Source of the DNA: Streptomyces roseofulvus
GTDB taxonomy: Bacteria; Actinomycetota; Actinomycetes; Streptomycetales; Streptomycetaceae
Reading direction: 5' to 3'
Length of the DNA stretch: 64,000 bases
NCBI RefSeq assembly: GCF_039534915.1
Contig: NZ_BAAAWE010000001.1
Coordinates: 5,332,001-5,396,000, forward strand
Positions 31,816 to 40,714 of the stretch are shown here, one piece after another. Made by a program: the position numbers and the translations under genes. The notes beneath the pieces were generated by a model. It made no database searches. It was given only the letters and a program-made list of their open reading frames with translations, and was not told the DNA's origin. Position 1 is the first letter of the stretch. Each line of letters opens with the position of its first letter.

Positions 31816-34470
31816 CTACAGCGCCTGCCGCTTCGTCAGCCAGTTGAAGCAGATCCAGCCCGGCAGGACCGGGATCCACAGGGTCAGCAGGCGGTAGAGG
31901 AGGACCGCCGGGGTGGCGACGTCGATGGGCACCTCGCCCACCGTGACGAGACCGCCGATCAGCGCGCCCTCGACCGCGCCGACGCCGCCGGGGGTGGGGG
32001 CCGCCGACCCGAGCGCGTTGCCCGCGAGGAAGACCACGGCCACGCTCGCGAAGCTGTACGACACGTGGCCGTGCCCGAAGGCGCGGATCGACGCGTCGAG
32101 GCAGAGGACGAACGCGCCGGTCAGCAGCAGCATCCCGCCGATGCCGGTGGCCAGCTTCATCGGCCGCTGGAGCACGTCCAGCATGCGCGGCACCACACCC
32201 GCGAACAGCGAGCGCAGCCGGGTCGAGACGAACTTCCGCATGAACGGGATCGCCGTCATCACCAGGACCAGCACCGCGACCGTCAGCAGGCCCGCGATGA
32301 CCGTCCTCGACGGGGTGAACGACTGCGACTTCTCCGTGCCCGTCAGATAGCCGAAGAGGAGCAGCAGCAGGATGTGCGCCCCGAGCCCGAAGAGCTGCGA
32401 GGCGCCGACGCTCGCCACCGCGAGCCCCGGCCGCACCCCCGCGCGCTGGAGGAAGCGGGTGTTGAGGGCGACGCCGCCGACCGCCGCCGGGGCGACGATC
32501 TTCACGAACGAGCCGGCGACCTGCGCCACCACCGTCCGCCAGAAGCCGACCCGCTCCGGCACGAAGCCGAGCAGGCTCATCGCCGCCGCCACGTAACTGA
32601 GCGCGGAGAACAGCACCGCCGCCGCCACCCACCGCCAGTCCGCCTCGCTGACCGTGGACAGCGGCGTCCGGGCGATCTGCGAGAGCAGGAAGTAGGCGGC
32701 GACCGCGCCCGCGATCATCGAGATCAGCGTCCGGGGCTTGATCCGCTCCAGCCGGACCGGCTCCACCGGCGCCTGCGGCCGGATCAGCAGCACCTGCCGG
32801 CGGATCTGCGCCAGCAGGTCCTCCTCGCGGGCCTCGTCCAGGGCCTCGTCGAGCGCCCGCTTCTCCGCCTTCTTGTCGGCCTTCTTCTCGGCCTTCTCCG
32901 CCTTGGGGTCGGCGCCGGGCGCCGGAAGGCCCGCGTGCGCGGCCGCCTTGGCGTGCTCCCGCTCCTTCTTGGCCGCCTCGGAGGCCGCCAGGACCGCCTC
33001 CCGCTCCCGCTGCGAGCGCTCCCGCGCCAGCCTCCGCAGGGTGGCCCGGGTCGAGCGGCTCAGCGCGATCGGCTGGAGCAGCGGCAGACAGTCCGCCACC
33101 GCGTCCGGGCCCAGCACCTCCACGGCCGCCGCCACCGCCCGCTCCGCCCCGACCCGCAGGCCCAGGGTGGTCAGGAACTGGGCGATGTCCATCCGCAGCA
33201 CCAGATCGCCGGCCGCGATCTCGCCGCCGCGCAGGTCCGTCAGGAAGACCCGGTCGGAACGGTCCACCAGGATCGCGTCGCCCGACAGCCTGCGGTGCGC
33301 GATCCGGCGCGACTGCAGCGCCCTCACCTGCCGCCACGCGCTCCGCACCAGCTCGTCGGTGATCTCGTCGTCGTCCAGCGAGTCCAGGCTCCGCCCGCCG
33401 ATGTGCTCGTACACGAGCATCACCGCGTCCGGCCCCAGCTCCGAGGTGGCGATCAGCTTCGGCGCGTTCGCCCCCGCCGCGATCGCCGCGTACGCGAGCA
33501 GCGCCTCCTGCTCCAGCGCCTGCCGGAGCGGGACGATCGAGCGGCGGGTGGTCACCGTCCGCAGGGTGATCCGCCGCCACAGCCGGTAGAAGAAGCCGTG
33601 CGCCTGCTGCTCCCGGTCGACGACCGTGACGTCCAGCGGCGGCCCCTCCTCCAGGGTCACGATGTACCGGCGGCCCCGGTCACCGCTCTCCGCCGTCTCC
33701 GGCACCTCCTCCGCGCGCAGCGCCGTCACCGGCCGGAAGCCGACCCGGCGCAGGCCGGCGAGGAGGGTCTGGCCGGTCGGCCGCACGTTCGGGGAGCCGA
33801 CCGCGTACAGCGTGCCGTACGCCACGGTCCAGCCGATGAGCACGGTGAGGATGATCGAGAAGGCGGTGGTGTAGCCGGCCACCAGCATGGTGAAGGCGTC
33901 GATCAGCAGCACCGCCCAGAGCGAGAACCGCCAGCGCGGTCTGCGGGCCATGCCGACGGCCGTCATGTACGCGATCACCGGCGCGAGGTAGTTGTGCACC
34001 GGGTCGGTCAGCCCGCCGCCGCTCGCCGCCTGGGTCAGCGCGTCCTGGATGGTGTCCGGCGCGGCCTTCGCCACCCACAGGTCGGTCGCCAGCGTGACGC
34101 CGTGCGCGAGCACCGCGGCGAGCACGCCGTCGGCGATCCGCAGCCCGTCCCGTTTCACCAGGCGCTCGATGGCGAACGCCACCGGCAGGACCAGGATCGC
34201 GATCGACGAGACCAGCCCGGCGATCTTGACGAAGACGTCGGGGGCGCCGACCGCCCCCTTGTTGATGTCCTGCTCCAGGCCGGAGGTGGTGCCGTGGGCG
34301 AACGCGGCGATGGCGAGGACGACGGCGATGGCCAGCACCCCGGCCAGCAGACGCATCAGATCGGAGGGCCGGTGGACACGGGCGGCGAGCAGCGGCTCGT
34401 CGCCGGAGACCCGTTCGGGCATGTCGGGCCGAGCCTCACCGGGAGGCTGTGTGTCCTGACCCATCACCAT
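31816..34470 (-). CDS. Large membrane protein: kinase-like domain plus LPG-synthase-type transmembrane domain
   Basis: This 884-residue protein has an N-terminal set of about six membrane helices, then a cytoplasmic part (about 290-600) and a C-terminal UPF0104/lysylphosphatidylglycerol-synthase-type domain with about eight helices (VKIVAPAAVGGVALNTRFLQ and PTPGGVGAVEGAL are family marks). The middle resembles a protein-kinase or aminoglycoside-kinase fold: LLAYAAIAAGANAPKLI, VMLVYEHIGGRSLDSL, HRRLSGDAILVD and FLTDLRGGEIA correspond to the hinge, catalytic and metal loops, but the HRD and DFG residues are altered. A highly charged KAEKAEKKADKKAEKRA helix follows. ATG 34470 is preferred; the ATG at 34551 is a longer option. 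It may flip or sense lipids. Confidence 0.82.
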   Translation of the reverse strand: MVMGQDTQPPGEARPDMPERVSGDEPLLAARVHRPSDLMRLLAGVLAIAVVLAIAAFAHGTTSGLEQDINKGAVGAPDVFVKIAGLVSSIAILVLPVAFAIERLVKRDGLRIADGVLAAVLAHGVTLATDLWVAKAAPDTIQDALTQAASGGGLTDPVHNYLAPVIAYMTAVGMARRPRWRFSLWAVLLIDAFTMLVAGYTTAFSIILTVLIGWTVAYGTLYAVGSPNVRPTGQTLLAGLRRVGFRPVTALRAEEVPETAESGDRGRRYIVTLEEGPPLDVTVVDREQQAHGFFYRLWRRITLRTVTTRRSIVPLRQALEQEALLAYAAIAAGANAPKLIATSELGPDAVMLVYEHIGGRSLDSLDDDEITDELVRSAWRQVRALQSRRIAHRRLSGDAILVDRSDRVFLTDLRGGEIAAGDLVLRMDIAQFLTTLGLRVGAERAVAAAVEVLGPDAVADCLPLLQPIALSRSTRATLRRLARERSQREREAVLAASEAAKKEREHAKAAAHAGLPAPGADPKAEKAEKKADKKAEKRALDEALDEAREEDLLAQIRRQVLLIRPQAPVEPVRLERIKPRTLISMIAGAVAAYFLLSQIARTPLSTVSEADWRWVAAAVLFSALSYVAAAMSLLGFVPERVGFWRTVVAQVAGSFVKIVAPAAVGGVALNTRFLQRAGVRPGLAVASVGASQLFGLGAHILLLLLFGYLTGTEKSQSFTPSRTVIAGLLTVAVLVLVMTAIPFMRKFVSTRLRSLFAGVVPRMLDVLQRPMKLATGIGGMLLLTGAFVLCLDASIRAFGHGHVSYSFASVAVVFLAGNALGSAAPTPGGVGAVEGALIGGLVTVGEVPIDVATPAVLLYRLLTLWIPVLPGWICFNWLTKRQAL

Positions 34471-34618
34471 GTCCGTCTCTGCGTCGTCTCTGCGGGTACA
34501 TCCGTCGGTTCGGCGTGCGACTGCCGCTGTCGATCTCGTCTCACCAGTCACCGCCCGGACGATGGTGGCACGAAGAGCCGCCCGGCGGAGGCATCAGGGC
34601 CATGTCGGTGGGGTGAGG

Positions 34619-34624
34619 CAGGAT
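34619..34624 (+). promoter_or_regulatory. -10 element CAGGAT for a leaderless transcript
   Basis: CAGGAT ends seven bases before the ATG at 34632. This spacing and the missing ribosome binding site favour the 34632 start over the in-frame ATG at 34623. Confidence 0.45.
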
Positions 34625-34631
34625 GGGGCGG

Positions 34632-35024
34632 ATGAGGCTGGAGGGACCCGTGGGAGAGACCGGAGCGAGCGGAGCGGACGGCTCCGGACCGGCGGGCGAG
34701 CTGCCCCCGTACGCGGAGGCGGTGCTCGACGTCGCCGACCGCATCCCGCCGGGCCGGGTGATGACCTACGGCGACGTCGCGGAATGGCTCGGCGAGGGCG
34801 GCCCCCGCCAGGTCGGCCGGGTGATGGCCCTCTACGGCGGCTCCGCCCCGTGGTGGCGGGTCGTCCGCGCGGACGGCGCCCTGCTCCCCGGGCACGAGCT
34901 GCGGGCCCTCGGCCACTACCGCGACGAGGGCACCCCGCTGCGCGAGCGCGGCCCTGCCGCCGGGGACCACGTACCGAGGATCGACATGCGCCGGGCCCGG
35001 TGGGACGGCACCGAAGCGGAATGA
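34632..35024 (+). CDS. MGMT-family alkyltransferase-like protein lacking the active cysteine
   Basis: This 130-residue protein has the DNA-binding domain of O6-alkylguanine-DNA alkyltransferases: IPPGRVMTYGDVAEWLG, then PRQVGRVMALYGGSAPWWRVV. The active-site PCHRV motif of the repair enzymes is replaced by PWWRV (Trp74, Trp75), so the methyl-accepting cysteine is missing. Such alkyltransferase-like proteins bind alkylated bases and hand them to nucleotide excision repair. Its place next to adnA matches mycobacterial Rv3204 (from memory). The disordered Gly/Ala/Ser N-terminus is short. It is divergent from the large membrane protein gene. Confidence 0.87.
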   Translation: MRLEGPVGETGASGADGSGPAGELPPYAEAVLDVADRIPPGRVMTYGDVAEWLGEGGPRQVGRVMALYGGSAPWWRVVRADGALLPGHELRALGHYRDEGTPLRERGPAAGDHVPRIDMRRARWDGTEAE

Positions 35025-35377
35025 CCCGCGCACGGAGCGGCGCGGGGGACGGCGCCACGCGCGCGTGCGGGATCTCACACCCGCCCGTGCCGCCCTGGTG
35101 GCGCCGGGAACCCCGGCCGTCCGGTCCTGGAGACCGGGGCCCGCGACCGCCCGGTTTCGCGTAACGTCGACGGGCACGGCGCCCGCGGCGACCGGTCCGA
35201 CGGCTTCCGCGGATCCGACGGATTCGGCGGATCGGGCGCAGGTGCGGACAGGTGTACGGGACCCGGCACGCGCGCGTACGCGCACCCGGCTCCGTACCCC
35301 TCGCCGCACCTCCGCCGTCACCGGCACCGCCCGCACCGCCCGCACCACCTCACCACCGACCAGGACCGGCCAACCAC
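35025..35377 (+). other. Intergenic region upstream of adnA, no gene recognised
   Basis: These 353 bases between the alkyltransferase-like gene and the chosen adnA start contain no credible coding sequence. A TAACGT hexamer at 35162-35167 could be a -10 element, and 35212-35235 contains a short direct repeat of GGATCCGACGG/GGATTCGGCGG type. If adnA starts further upstream at the in-frame GTG 35252, part of this region would encode a proline-rich tail. Confidence 0.4.
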
Positions 35378-38300
35378 GTGAGCTCCTCCTCCACCACCCG
35401 GCCGACGCCGCCGCACCAGGGACAGCCGTACCCGGGTGCGGGCCGGCCGCGGACCCCCGGCGCGTACCGGCTGGTGCGCACGGCCCCGGCCCCGGTGGAT
35501 CCCCCTCAGCTGGACGCAGCCCAGCGGGCGGTGGTTGAGCACGACCGGGGACCACTTCTCGTCCTCGCCGGACCCGGCACCGGCAAGACGACCACGCTGG
35601 TCGAGGCCGTCGCCGCCCGCATGGAACGCGGTGCCGACCCCGAGCGGATCCTCGTCCTCACCTTCAGCCGCAAGGCCGCCGTCGAACTCCGCGACCGGAT
35701 GGCCACCCGGCTCGGTGGCCGGCGCCCGCCGCAGGCCACCACCTTCCACTCGTACTGCTACGCCCTCATCCGCGCCCACCAGGACGCCGAGCTCTTCGCC
35801 GAACCGCTCCGGCTGCTCTCCGGCCCCGAGCAGGACCTCGCCGTCCGCGAACTCCTCGCCGGCCAGATCGACCTCGAACGGGCCGGGCTCGGCGGCGTCC
35901 GCTGGCCCGACGAACTCCGCGCCTGCCTCACCACCCGCGGCTTCGCCGACGAGGTCCGCGCCGTCCTCGCCCGCTCCCGCGAGCTGGGCCTCGGCCCCGA
36001 CGCGCTCCGCCGCTTCGCCGAACGCGTCGGCCGTCCCGACTGGAAGGCCGCCGCCGGCTTCCTCGCCGAGTACCTCGACGTCCTCGACCTCCAGGGCGTC
36101 CTCGACTACACCGAGCTGGTGCACCGGGCCGTCCTGCTCGCCGAGCACGTCACCCTGCCCGCGTACGACGCCGTCTACGTCGACGAGTACCAGGACACCG
36201 ATCCCGCCCAGGTCCGGCTCCTCACCGCGCTCACCGGCGGCGGCCGGAACACGGTCGTCGCCTTCGGCGACCCCGACCAGTCGATCTACGCCTTCCGCGG
36301 CGCCGACGTGAACGGCATCCTCGACTTCCCCGCGGCCTTCGGCGGCGCCCCCGTCCGGGTCCTCGGCACCTCCCGCCGGGCCGGCGCCGGCCTCCTCGCG
36401 GCCACCCGGCAGCTCACCCAGCGGATGCCGCTGAGCCGCCTGCCCGCCGCCGCGGTCCGCGCCCACCGCGACCTGTCGCCGGTACGGGACGGGGGCCGGG
36501 CCGAGGCGTACACCTACCCCACCGCCTCCGCCGAGGCCGAGAACATCGCCGACCTGCTGCGCCGCGCCCACCTGGAGGACGGCGTCCCCTGGCACGCCAT
36601 GGCCGTCCTCACCCGCGCCGCCGCCGTCCTCCCCGCCCTCCGCAGGGCCCTCACCTCGGCCGGCGTCCCCGTGGAGACCGACGCCGCCGACACCCCCCTC
36701 CGCCACGAACCGGCGGTGGCCCCCCTGCTGCTGGCCCTGAGAGCGGTCGCCACGGCGGTCGGGCCCACCCGTTCCGCAGGGGCGGAACGGGTGGGCACGA
36801 CCCCCGACGGCGCCGCACCGGCGCCCGAGCCCGCACCGGACGAGACGCCCGCACGGCCCGGGCCCGAGCCCGCACCGGACGAGGCGCCCGCGCCGGACGA
36901 GACGCCTTCGCCCTGGCTGGACGTCCAGACCGCCCTGGAGCTGCTCGCCTCGCCGCTCGCCGGCATCGACCCCGCCGACCTGCGGAGGCTCGGCCGCGCC
37001 CTCCGGGAGGAGCACCGCGCCGCGGGCGACAAGCTCCCGCCCCCCTCCGACGTCCTCCTCGCCCGCGCCCTCGCCGAGCCGGAGCGCCTCGCCGCGCACG
37101 ACCCCGCCTACGCCCGCGGCGCCCTCCGCCTCGGCCGTCTCCTCCAGGAGGCCCGCGCGCTGCTCGCCGCCGGTGGCACCGCCGAGGAGGCCCTGTGGGT
37201 GCTGTGGAACGGCACGCCCTGGCCCGCCCGCCTGGAACGCGCCGCCCTCCGCGGCGGTCCCGCCGGCCGCAACGCCGACCGGGACCTCGACGCCGTCTGC
37301 GCCCTCTTCGAGACCGCCGCCCGCGCCGAGGAACGGCTCGGCGGCCGCGGCGTGCTCAACTTCCTCGAAGAGGTCGACGCCCAGGACATCGCCGCCGACA
37401 CCCTCACCCGCCGGCACACCCGCCCGGACGCCGTCCGGCTGATGACCGCGCACCGCTCCAAGGGCCTGGAGTGGAGCCTCGTCGTCGTCGCCGGAGTCCA
37501 GGAGGGCCTGTGGCCGGACCTGCGCCGCCGCGGCTCGCTCCTCGAAGCCGACCGCATCGGCCGCGACGGCCTCGCCGAACCGCTCACCCCCGGCGCCCTC
37601 CTCGCCGAGGAGCGCCGCCTCTTCTACGTGGCCGCCACCCGCGCCCGCGACCGGCTCGTCGTCACCGCCGTGAAGGCCCCCGCCGACGACGGCGACCAGC
37701 CCTCCCGCTTCCTCGCCGAACTCGGCACCGAACCGAAGGAGGTGCCGGGCCGGCCCCGCCGCCCGCTCGCCGTCTCCGCGCTCGTCGCCGAGCTGCGCGC
37801 CACCACCGTCGACCCGGACGCCTCGCCCGCGCTCCGGGACGCCGCCGCCCGCCGGCTCGCCGCACTGGCCGCCCTCACCGACGAGGACGGGCAGCCGATG
37901 GTCCCGGCCGCCCACCCGGACCGCTGGTGGGGCCTGCACGAGCCCACCCGCTCCGCCGTGCCGCTCCGCGACCGGGACCGGCCCGTGGCGCTCTCCCCGA
38001 GCGCCCTGGAGAACCTGGCCGCCACCTGCTCGCTCCAGTGGTTCCTGGGCCGCGAGGTCAAGGCCGCCGAACCCGCCTCCGCCGCGCAGGGCTTCGGCAA
38101 CGTCGTCCACGTCCTCGCCGACGAGGTCGCCTCCGGCCGCACCCCCGCCGACCTCGACGTCCTGATGGCCCGCCTCGACACCGTGTGGGACGCGCTCGCC
38201 TTCGACGCCCCCTGGAAGTCCGAGCAGGAGAAGGCGCACGCGCGCGTGGCCCTCGAACGCTTCCTGAGCTGGCACGTCATGGACCGCGGCGGCCGCACCC

Positions 38301-38785
38301 CGGCCGCCTCCGAGCACGGCTTCGACGTCACCCTGGAGGCGGGGGAGTACCAGGTCCGCATCCGCGGCTCCATGGACCGGGTCGAGACCGACGAGGAGGG
38401 CCGCGCGTACGTCGTCGACTTCAAGACCGGCAAGTCCGCCCCCACCCGGGACGAGGTCGCCCACCACCCGCAGCTCGCCGTCTACCAGCTCGCCGTCCGC
38501 GAGGGGGCCCTCGACGAGGTCTTCGGCGGGCGCCGCCCCGAACCCGGCGGCGCCGAACTCGTCCAGCTGCGCCAGGCCGCGCCCAAGAAGGAGGGCGGCG
38601 ACGCGCTGCCCAAGGTGCAGGCGCAGCAGCCGCCGGAGGGCGAGTGGATCGGCGACCTGCTGGCCACCGCCGCCGGCCGGGTCCTCGACGAGCGCTTCAC
38701 CCCGACGACCGGCGCGCACTGCGCGACCTGCTCCTTCCGCGCCGCGTGCAGCGCCCGCCCCGAGGGCCGACAGGTCGTCGACTGA
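35378..38785 (+). CDS. adnA: AdnA-type UvrD-like helicase/RecB-like nuclease subunit
   Basis: This 1135-residue protein has an N-terminal UvrD/SF1 motor and a C-terminal RecB-family nuclease. Seen are Walker A LAGPGTGKT (65-71), VYVDEYQDTDPAQ, FGDPDQSIYAFRG, MTAHRSKGLEWSLV and the nuclease core RIRGSMDRVE...YVVDFKTGKSA. Cys884 with Cys1115, Cys1118 and Cys1124 (CATCSFRAAC) form an AddB/AdnA-like 4Fe-4S staple. With AdnB it should form the actinobacterial end-resection machine that replaces RecBCD. A Pro/Glu-rich insert near residues 460-515 interrupts the motor and holds a palindromic element. The GTG at 35378 is a tentative start. Unusually, adnB is not adjacent. Confidence 0.9.
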   Translation: MSSSSTTRPTPPHQGQPYPGAGRPRTPGAYRLVRTAPAPVDPPQLDAAQRAVVEHDRGPLLVLAGPGTGKTTTLVEAVAARMERGADPERILVLTFSRKAAVELRDRMATRLGGRRPPQATTFHSYCYALIRAHQDAELFAEPLRLLSGPEQDLAVRELLAGQIDLERAGLGGVRWPDELRACLTTRGFADEVRAVLARSRELGLGPDALRRFAERVGRPDWKAAAGFLAEYLDVLDLQGVLDYTELVHRAVLLAEHVTLPAYDAVYVDEYQDTDPAQVRLLTALTGGGRNTVVAFGDPDQSIYAFRGADVNGILDFPAAFGGAPVRVLGTSRRAGAGLLAATRQLTQRMPLSRLPAAAVRAHRDLSPVRDGGRAEAYTYPTASAEAENIADLLRRAHLEDGVPWHAMAVLTRAAAVLPALRRALTSAGVPVETDAADTPLRHEPAVAPLLLALRAVATAVGPTRSAGAERVGTTPDGAAPAPEPAPDETPARPGPEPAPDEAPAPDETPSPWLDVQTALELLASPLAGIDPADLRRLGRALREEHRAAGDKLPPPSDVLLARALAEPERLAAHDPAYARGALRLGRLLQEARALLAAGGTAEEALWVLWNGTPWPARLERAALRGGPAGRNADRDLDAVCALFETAARAEERLGGRGVLNFLEEVDAQDIAADTLTRRHTRPDAVRLMTAHRSKGLEWSLVVVAGVQEGLWPDLRRRGSLLEADRIGRDGLAEPLTPGALLAEERRLFYVAATRARDRLVVTAVKAPADDGDQPSRFLAELGTEPKEVPGRPRRPLAVSALVAELRATTVDPDASPALRDAAARRLAALAALTDEDGQPMVPAAHPDRWWGLHEPTRSAVPLRDRDRPVALSPSALENLAATCSLQWFLGREVKAAEPASAAQGFGNVVHVLADEVASGRTPADLDVLMARLDTVWDALAFDAPWKSEQEKAHARVALERFLSWHVMDRGGRTPAASEHGFDVTLEAGEYQVRIRGSMDRVETDEEGRAYVVDFKTGKSAPTRDEVAHHPQLAVYQLAVREGALDEVFGGRRPEPGGAELVQLRQAAPKKEGGDALPKVQAQQPPEGEWIGDLLATAAGRVLDERFTPTTGAHCATCSFRAACSARPEGRQVVD
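36757..36802. repeat. 46-bp near-perfect palindrome inside adnA
   Basis: Arms 36757-36777 and 36782-36802 pair over 21 positions with one mismatch (36762 against 36797) around a four-base loop; the inner 15 pairs are perfect. It lies within the codons for a low-complexity linker (PTRSAGAERVGTT). Its form, GCCCACCCGTTCCGC followed by its complement, looks like the small palindromic repeats found between genes in Streptomyces. Confidence 0.8.
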
Positions 38786-38954
38786 GCCGGCGGGGCGGGA
38801 GAGTGACGCGAGTCACGTTCCCGGTTGCGCATCCTTTGTCCACCCCGGGTCGTCACTGCTTGCGCGGCACCGCATAAGGTCCGCGTGAAGGAAACCTGTG
38901 AATATTCGCTTTCGAACACATCGAAGCGCATCGAACACGCTGAGGAGTACGCGC

Positions 38955-39722
38955 ATGAGGGCCAACCGGAAGCTCTGGGCCGCCGCGACGATCTGCCTGG
39001 CCGTCGTCGCCGGCGTCTCGGGCTGTGGCAAGGGCGACGACAAGCCCGCCGACCCCTTCGCGGGCCTCTCCGCCGACGCGATCGCCGACAAGGCCGTCGA
39101 GGCCACCAAGTCCGCCACCGCCTTCCGCATGAGCGGCAGCGGCACGGACGAGGGCACCGAGATGAAGGTCGACTTCGCCGTCGACGACAAGGGCAACTGC
39201 AAGGGCTCCATGGAGACCGGCAAGGGCGGCAAGGCCGAGATCGTCGGCACCGGCGGCACCAGCTACATGAAGGGCGACGACGCCTTCTGGAAGTCCTCCA
39301 GCGGCGAGGAGGGCTCCTCCGACGCGGAGGCCGGTGCCATCTCCACGCTGCTCAAGGGCCGCTGGATGAAGATGCCGGCCGGCGAGGAGGGCCCCGGCGC
39401 CTTCTGCGACCTCAAGTCCATCACCAAGGACATGGACGAGGACACCCCCCGCAAGGGCACGACCCGTGAGGCCGACGCCGACGTCGACGGCACCCCGGCC
39501 GTCGTCCTCAAGGGCAAGGCCGACTCGAAGGGCGAGACCTCCACCCTGTACGTGGCCAAGGACTCCGCCAAGCCCTACATCCTCCGCGTCGTCACCACCG
39601 GTGGCGAGGAGCCCGGCACGGTCACCCTCGCCGACTACGACAAGCCGGTCACCGTCACCGCCCCGCCGGCCGACCAGGTCGTCGACATGGAGCAGCTCAT
39701 GAAGGCCGGCTCCGGCAGCTGA
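38955..39722 (+). CDS. LppX/LprG-like lipoprotein
   Basis: This 255-residue protein has a lipoprotein signal peptide (MRANRKLWAAATICLAVVAG, then VSGC with Cys24) and a LolA-like beta-rich domain similar in character to the LppX/LprA/LprG lipoproteins that carry lipids across the envelope. Typical segments are ADKAVEATKSATAFRMSGSG, GTSYMKGDDAFWKSS and RVVTTGGEEPGTVTLADYD. It should be anchored on the outer face of the membrane. The ATG at 38955 has GAGGAG upstream. The next gene is a paralogue, and both sit between adnA and adnB, where mycobacteria have none. Whether it binds lipid is not known. Confidence 0.85.
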   Translation: MRANRKLWAAATICLAVVAGVSGCGKGDDKPADPFAGLSADAIADKAVEATKSATAFRMSGSGTDEGTEMKVDFAVDDKGNCKGSMETGKGGKAEIVGTGGTSYMKGDDAFWKSSSGEEGSSDAEAGAISTLLKGRWMKMPAGEEGPGAFCDLKSITKDMDEDTPRKGTTREADADVDGTPAVVLKGKADSKGETSTLYVAKDSAKPYILRVVTTGGEEPGTVTLADYDKPVTVTAPPADQVVDMEQLMKAGSGS

Positions 39723-39795
39723 CCCGGCGCTGAGTAGCGGCCACGCGCGCGTGGGGCGACCCTGGTGAAAGGGTCCGGGGGGCGAGGAGGCTCGT

Positions 39796-40608
39796 ATGAG
39801 GTCCCAGTCCAGCCACCGGAAGCTCCGCGCCGCGGCCGTCGTCTGCGCGGCCGTCGCCGTCGCGGGCCCCGCTCCGGCGGCGGCCTGGGCGGCGACGGCG
39901 TCGCCCGGATCCGCCCCGGCCGCCGCGGCCCCGTCCCCGGACCCCTTCGACGGGCTCACCCCGGCCCGGATCGCCGACCGGGCCGTCGCCGCCACCCGCT
40001 CCGCCGACTCCCTGCGCATGACCGGCGAGGTGGTCACCGAGGGACAGCACCTCGACGTCGACTTCTCCGTCGACGACCAGGGCTCCTGCCAGGGCCGGAT
40101 CGGAGTCGACGACGGCTCCGCCGAACTCCGCCGGCTCGACGACATCACCTATATGAAGGGTGACGAGGAGTTCTGGCGGATCTCGATGACCTCCCAGGGC
40201 GTACCCGAGAACCAGATCGCCCCGATCATCGAGCTCGTCAAGGGCCGCTGGCTCAAGATCGCCCCCGGCCAGGCCGGCAGCGGCGACCTCGGCGAGGTCT
40301 GCGACCTCGACTCCCTCCTCGACGGCCTCGGCCGCGACCCGGAGGACCGGCGGGGTCTCACCCGCGGTCCCGACCGCGAGATCGACGGCACACCCGTGGC
40401 GACCCTGGTGAAGAAGGACGGCGACGAGACCACCACCGTCTCCGTCGCGCAGGAGGGCAAGCCGTACATCCGCCAGGTCGTCAGGACCGGTGGCGAGGAA
40501 CCCGGCAGGATGACGCTCTCCGACTTCGACCGCCCGGTGAAGGTCACCGCCCCGCCCGCCGACGAGACCGTCGACCTCTCCCGCCTCGACCCCGGCACCC
40601 CCGCCTGA
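39796..40608 (+). CDS. Secreted LppX-like paralogue without a lipobox
   Basis: This 270-residue protein is a clear paralogue of the preceding lipoprotein; shared segments include ADRAVAATRSADSLRMTGEV, ITYMKGDEEFW, ELVKGRWLKIAPGQ and QVVRTGGEEPGRMTLSDFDR. Its signal peptide (RKLRAAAVVCAAVAVAGPAP then AAAWA-ATA) ends in a type I cleavage site and has no lipobox cysteine, so it is probably secreted rather than anchored. The gap to the first copy is 73 bases and the start at 39796 has a GGCGAGGAGG site. The pair looks like a tandem duplication in which one copy lost membrane attachment. Confidence 0.85.
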   Translation: MRSQSSHRKLRAAAVVCAAVAVAGPAPAAAWAATASPGSAPAAAAPSPDPFDGLTPARIADRAVAATRSADSLRMTGEVVTEGQHLDVDFSVDDQGSCQGRIGVDDGSAELRRLDDITYMKGDEEFWRISMTSQGVPENQIAPIIELVKGRWLKIAPGQAGSGDLGEVCDLDSLLDGLGRDPEDRRGLTRGPDREIDGTPVATLVKKDGDETTTVSVAQEGKPYIRQVVRTGGEEPGRMTLSDFDRPVKVTAPPADETVDLSRLDPGTPA

Positions 40609-40701
40609 CCCGCCGGAGGGGCGCCCCTGCCCCGGAGGCCGCCCGCGGTCAGGAAACCGCAGGTGAGAACCGTGCGGGGCGGGAATGTCCGACCGCCCGG
40701 T

Positions 40702-40707
40702 TAGCCT
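40702..40707 (+). promoter_or_regulatory. -10 element TAGCCT for a leaderless adnB transcript
   Basis: TAGCCT ends seven bases before the GTG at 40715, so adnB can be transcribed independently of the lipoprotein genes and translated without a leader. Confidence 0.5.
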
Positions 40708-40714
40708 CTTCAGG

